DNA of 64,000 nt from Planctomycetota bacterium (GTDB lineage: Bacteria; Planctomycetota; Phycisphaerae; Phycisphaerales; SM1A02): assembly GCA_016873115.1 (NCBI GenBank), contig VGYB01000004.1:1-64000 (forward strand), read 5' to 3'. The number at the start of each line of letters is the position of its first letter. Position 1 is the stretch's first letter. The notes under the pieces were generated by a model. It was not told where the DNA came from, did not search any database, and saw only the letters and a list, made by a program, of their open reading frames with translations. The translations under genes and the position numbers were made by a program. Below, piece after piece: positions 61,600-64,000 of this stretch.

Positions 61600-61778
61600 G
61601 GTTCTTTCCTTCGGCGGGGTGACCCGCCATGCGCCTTGCCTGCCTTGCCCCAATCACGACCGAGGGCTCGGACCGGCTTGACTCAGGTCCAACAGTCTTG
61701 TCGCGATCTCGCGGTTCCCGGTCCGCCTGCGCCCGTGGCCCGGGCGTCAGGTGAGCAAGGCCTGCGGGATCATCCAGG

Positions 61779-62462
61779 TCACGTGCCGGCCTGGATGTGC
61801 GCCTTTCGCTTGTAGAGCCGGTTGCTGGCTCGGATGAACAGATAGCCGTTGCTGGCCCCGGGCACCGCGCCCTTGACCAGGATGAGATTCTTGGCGGCGT
61901 CGATCGACACCACATCGAGGCAGCGGACGGTCACGCGCTCGTCGCCGAGGTGACCGGGCATCTTCTTGCCCTTCTTGATCTTCGCACCGTGGCCACGGTC
62001 AGTGCCGTGGCTGCCGATGGAGCCCGGCGAGCGGTGCTTGCGCTCGGTGCCGTGGCTGGCGCAGAGGCCCTTGAAGTTCCACCGCACCATGGCACCGGTG
62101 AAGCCCTTGCCCTTGCTGGTGCCGATCACATCGACGAACTTGATGCCGTCGAGGCAGCTCGCATCGATGCGCTGGCCGAGTTCGAAGCCCTTGGCTTCGT
62201 CATCGCTGTCGCAACGGACTTCGCGGTGCACGCGCAGCGGATCGCTGCCGGCCTTGGCATCGTGGCCGATGACAGGCATGCTGGAGTTGCGGGCGGCCAG
62301 TTCCTCGAACCCGAATTGCACGGCGGCGTAGCCATCGGTCTCGCTGGTCTTGACCTGCGTCACGACGCAGGGACCGGCCTGGATCACGGTGACGGGGATG
62401 TTCTTCCCGTCGGCGGTGAAGTAGCGGGTCATTCCGATCTTCTTTCCGATGATGGCTGGCAT
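61779..62462 (-). CDS. rplC: 50S ribosomal protein uL3
   Basis: 227 aa, an early assembly protein reaching the peptidyl-transferase centre. IIGKKIGMTRYFTADGKNIP at the N-terminus, VDVIGTSKGKGFTGAMVRWN, the Gly-rich block GSIGSHGTDRGHGAKIKKGK-KMPGHLG (methylated Gln site in E. coli is not obvious here) and the C-terminal SNGYLFIRASNRLYKRK. 98-base gap to rpsJ. Confidence 0.97.
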   Translation of the reverse strand: MPAIIGKKIGMTRYFTADGKNIPVTVIQAGPCVVTQVKTSETDGYAAVQFGFEELAARNSSMPVIGHDAKAGSDPLRVHREVRCDSDDEAKGFELGQRIDASCLDGIKFVDVIGTSKGKGFTGAMVRWNFKGLCASHGTERKHRSPGSIGSHGTDRGHGAKIKKGKKMPGHLGDERVTVRCLDVVSIDAAKNLILVKGAVPGASNGYLFIRASNRLYKRKAHIQAGT

Positions 62463-62560
62463 GGCTTGATGCTCGGTTCAGGGACTGGCCAGAGGTCGCT
62501 TGGACTTGGCCCTTGCAGGACACCCCGGCGAGCAGGTCGCCGGATGACAGGGTAGTTCGG

Positions 62561-62866
62561 TTACGCCTTGATCTTGACGAAGACTCCAGCGGGAACGACG
62601 AGGCGGTTCAGCGCATCGATGGTGCGCGCATTGGGTTCGGTGATGTCGATGATGCGCTTGTGGGTGCGGATCTCGAACTGCTCACGCGACTTCTTGTCGA
62701 TGAACGGCGAGCGGTTGACGGTGTAGGTCTCGCGGCGCGTGGGAAGCGGAACGGGACCAGCGACGCGCGCGCCGCTGATCTTGGCCTGCTCGACAATCTC
62801 CTTGGCGCTCGCGTCGAGCACCTGGTGGTCGTAGGCTTCCATCCGGATTCGGATCCGTCCGTGCAT
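62561..62866 (-). CDS. rpsJ: 30S ribosomal protein uS10
   Basis: 101 aa, first gene of the cluster; S10 also works with NusB in antitermination. [20 protein letters not shown] at ATG 62866; [20 protein letters not shown] and [20 protein letters not shown] are conserved. tuf, fus, rpsG and rpsL, which often precede it, are not present: upstream is the promoter and a divergent gene. Confidence 0.98.
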   Translation of the reverse strand: MHGRIRIRMEAYDHQVLDASAKEIVEQAKISGARVAGPVPLPTRRETYTVNRSPFIDKKSREQFEIRTHKRIIDITEPNARTIDALNRLVVPAGVFVKIKA

Positions 62867-62970
62867 AATCGTTCGTGCCTTGGACTTTGGGTTCGTACGA
62901 TGGCTACCCTGCAGACTCGAGCACCTACCGGACGCTGCGGGGAAGTCCCGTCCGATTGGGGGAATCGGCA

Positions 62971-62998
62971 AGAGTAGCGATCTCACGCAATCTGTCAA
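62971..62998 (-). promoter_or_regulatory. Main promoter of the ribosomal protein cluster
   Basis: On the minus strand a perfect TTGACA (62993-62998) and TACTCT (62971-62976) are separated by 16 bases. This is the best promoter in the window and stands at the head of the S10 cluster. The transcript would start near 62964 and have a leader of about 100 bases before rpsJ. The leader includes an inverted repeat GGACG..CGTCC (62930-62953) that could fold as a regulatory hairpin. Confidence 0.8.
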
Positions 62999-63004
62999 TG
63001 TGGG

Positions 63005-63032
63005 TTGAAGGTGAAAGCGAAGTGAATAGGAT
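63005..63032 (+). promoter_or_regulatory. Possible promoter of the rightmost gene
   Basis: TTGAAG (63005-63010) and TAGGAT (63027-63032) are separated by 16 bases, adjacent to and divergent from the ribosomal promoter. Transcription would start at about 63039, the first base of the start codon, so the mRNA would be leaderless. Confidence 0.45.
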
Positions 63033-63038
63033 GCTGCG

Positions 63039-64000
63039 ATGGCAAGCGCTTTCGTTATGAGGACATGCGAGATCGCAGGCGTTCTGGCGATCTGCGGCAG
63101 TGCTCTGGCGCAGAGCTCCTCGAAGGGAGCGACGCAAGGCGGCGCGCCTGCGAAGCCACCACCTGCATCCTCACGACAGACGCCCGACAAGCCATCGGGC
63201 GATGCACAGAAGCCACTTCCATCCGGCAAAGGCAGCGCCAAACCCACCCCACCGGCGTCTGGTGATCCCATAACTCCAGACCGAAGGCCACCTGGAGCTC
63301 CTGAGTCCGAGAACAAGACACCTGCAGCCAAGCCCGATGCCGTGCCAGCCACACTCGAGGCCAAGGCGACCGCCATCGAGTCGCTCGGCATGACCCTGCA
63401 CCAGCCGAAGGGTGCCGTCTTTGCACCTGACATGCAGAGTGCGACCCCGGCCTTCGTGATGGACGACCAGCAGGATCCGCCGCGCTATCGGTGCCGACTG
63501 TCGATCCTCGTGCCGAGCGAACTCGATGCGACCTGCGAATCGCTCGTGACCGACCACCTGCTGGCGATGCAGGGCCGGGGGCAGAAGCCCACGATCCTCT
63601 CGAATGAGCTGCTCCCCTGCGGCGAGCGCGACGGGCGCCTCTTCTATGCCAGTGTGCCGCTGGACGAGTCAACGACCGCCATCACCGGTTGGTACCTCGT
63701 GCAGATGGCACCGAGCCAATTTTTGGTGTGCAGCGTGGTCTCGAGTGCGCTCGACTTCCCAACCGTGCGCGCGACCTTGAAGGACTTCTTCACCAACTGG
63801 GACTTTGCCGATCGCGATGCCATCGCGGTGCGGCAGGTCGAACGATTGAAGGCCGGGTCGGAACTGCTCGAGCGCATCAACCCTGATCGCCTGCGTGCGG
63901 CGGCATCCCCTGCACCGCGCTGGTTCCGCATCCATCGTCTTGATGCTGATGGGCGCCCTGCCGAGATCGGCTACATGACGCTCTCCTCTCGGCCCGGCCT
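63039..64000 (+). CDS. Exported protein of unknown function (cut by right edge)
   Basis: The frame is open from ATG 63039 to the window end, 320 codons so far; a second ATG at 63057 is possible. N-terminus [20 protein letters not shown] (from the second ATG) is a signal peptide. A Pro/Lys/Ala-rich linker covers about residues 26-100. The folded part begins near 105 ([20 protein letters not shown]), with mixed beta and alpha sequence, three scattered Cys and the block [20 protein letters not shown]. No family is recognised. It is divergent from rpsJ. Confidence 0.75.
   Translation, partial: MASAFVMRTCEIAGVLAICGSALAQSSSKGATQGGAPAKPPPASSRQTPDKPSGDAQKPLPSGKGSAKPTPPASGDPITPDRRPPGAPESENKTPAAKPDAVPATLEAKATAIESLGMTLHQPKGAVFAPDMQSATPAFVMDDQQDPPRYRCRLSILVPSELDATCESLVTDHLLAMQGRGQKPTILSNELLPCGERDGRLFYASVPLDESTTAITGWYLVQMAPSQFLVCSVVSSALDFPTVRATLKDFFTNWDFADRDAIAVRQVERLKAGSELLERINPDRLRAAASPAPRWFRIHRLDADGRPAEIGYMTLSSRPG

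Noticed and set aside
1-64000. Insertion sequence, prophage, toxin-antitoxin or defence island
   Set aside because: No transposase, integrase, phage structural, restriction, CRISPR-Cas or toxin gene is recognised anywhere; the gene content is core metabolism and translation.

Overview
The window looks like a piece of a planctomycete chromosome, most likely of the class Phycisphaerae. This is inferred from the high GC content, the dockerin-like repeats with the local pattern GNGVVDGADLG in a secreted protein, a DUF1573 protein, and a tightly packed ribosomal cluster with planctomycete-style omissions. No phage, insertion sequence, CRISPR array or rRNA gene is visible. The content is almost entirely housekeeping and core metabolism. 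The less ordinary parts are one membrane-energy gene cluster and several unusual details within core genes.

Left part (1-23.6 kb): tRNA-Asn, rpmE and prfA, a DUF1573 lipid/periplasmic-type protein, a possible small RNA ending in a strong terminator (3.4-3.54 kb), efp, glyA divergent from an O6-alkylguanine methyltransferase, UDP-glucose dehydrogenase, an HU-like DNA-binding protein with a good promoter, and a minus-strand run (13.1 to 8.3 kb) of membrane protein, PfkB kinase, S9 peptidase and murQ. Histidine catabolism follows (hutH on plus, hutU on minus) with a dockerin/SUMF1 protein between. Then come tsaC, a TolC-like lipoprotein, an SH3-domain protein, tRNA-Ala followed by a tandemly repeated terminator, and the rRNA methyltransferase pair rsmE-rsmJ.

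Middle part (23.6-39.8 kb): cbs and a cystathionine lyase make a reverse transsulfuration pair. On the minus strand, 34.6 to 26.3 kb, eight genes form one translationally coupled operon: a membrane-anchored VWA protein, a TPR-like protein, ExbB, two ExbD, and three large or medium helical-repeat proteins of unknown function. This is the best candidate for an undescribed system: a proton-driven inner-membrane motor with a VWA protein in place of TonB/TolA. On the plus strand pyrH, frr, nrdR, thrS and infC follow; infC probably starts at an ATC codon.

Right part (39.8-64 kb): an arginine operon argR-argC-argB-argF-argG-argH(A)-argJ, with N-acetylglutamate synthase fused to the end of argininosuccinate lyase, is convergent with pheS. 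On the minus strand from 62.9 down to 48.8 kb runs the fused S10-spc-alpha ribosomal cluster, rpsJ to rplQ, with secY, infA and rpoA, driven by a consensus promoter upstream of rpsJ. It lacks rpmD, rpsD, adk and map at their usual places. S14 and L36 in it, like L31 at the left end of the window, have lost their zinc ligands. The window ends inside a divergently transcribed exported protein.
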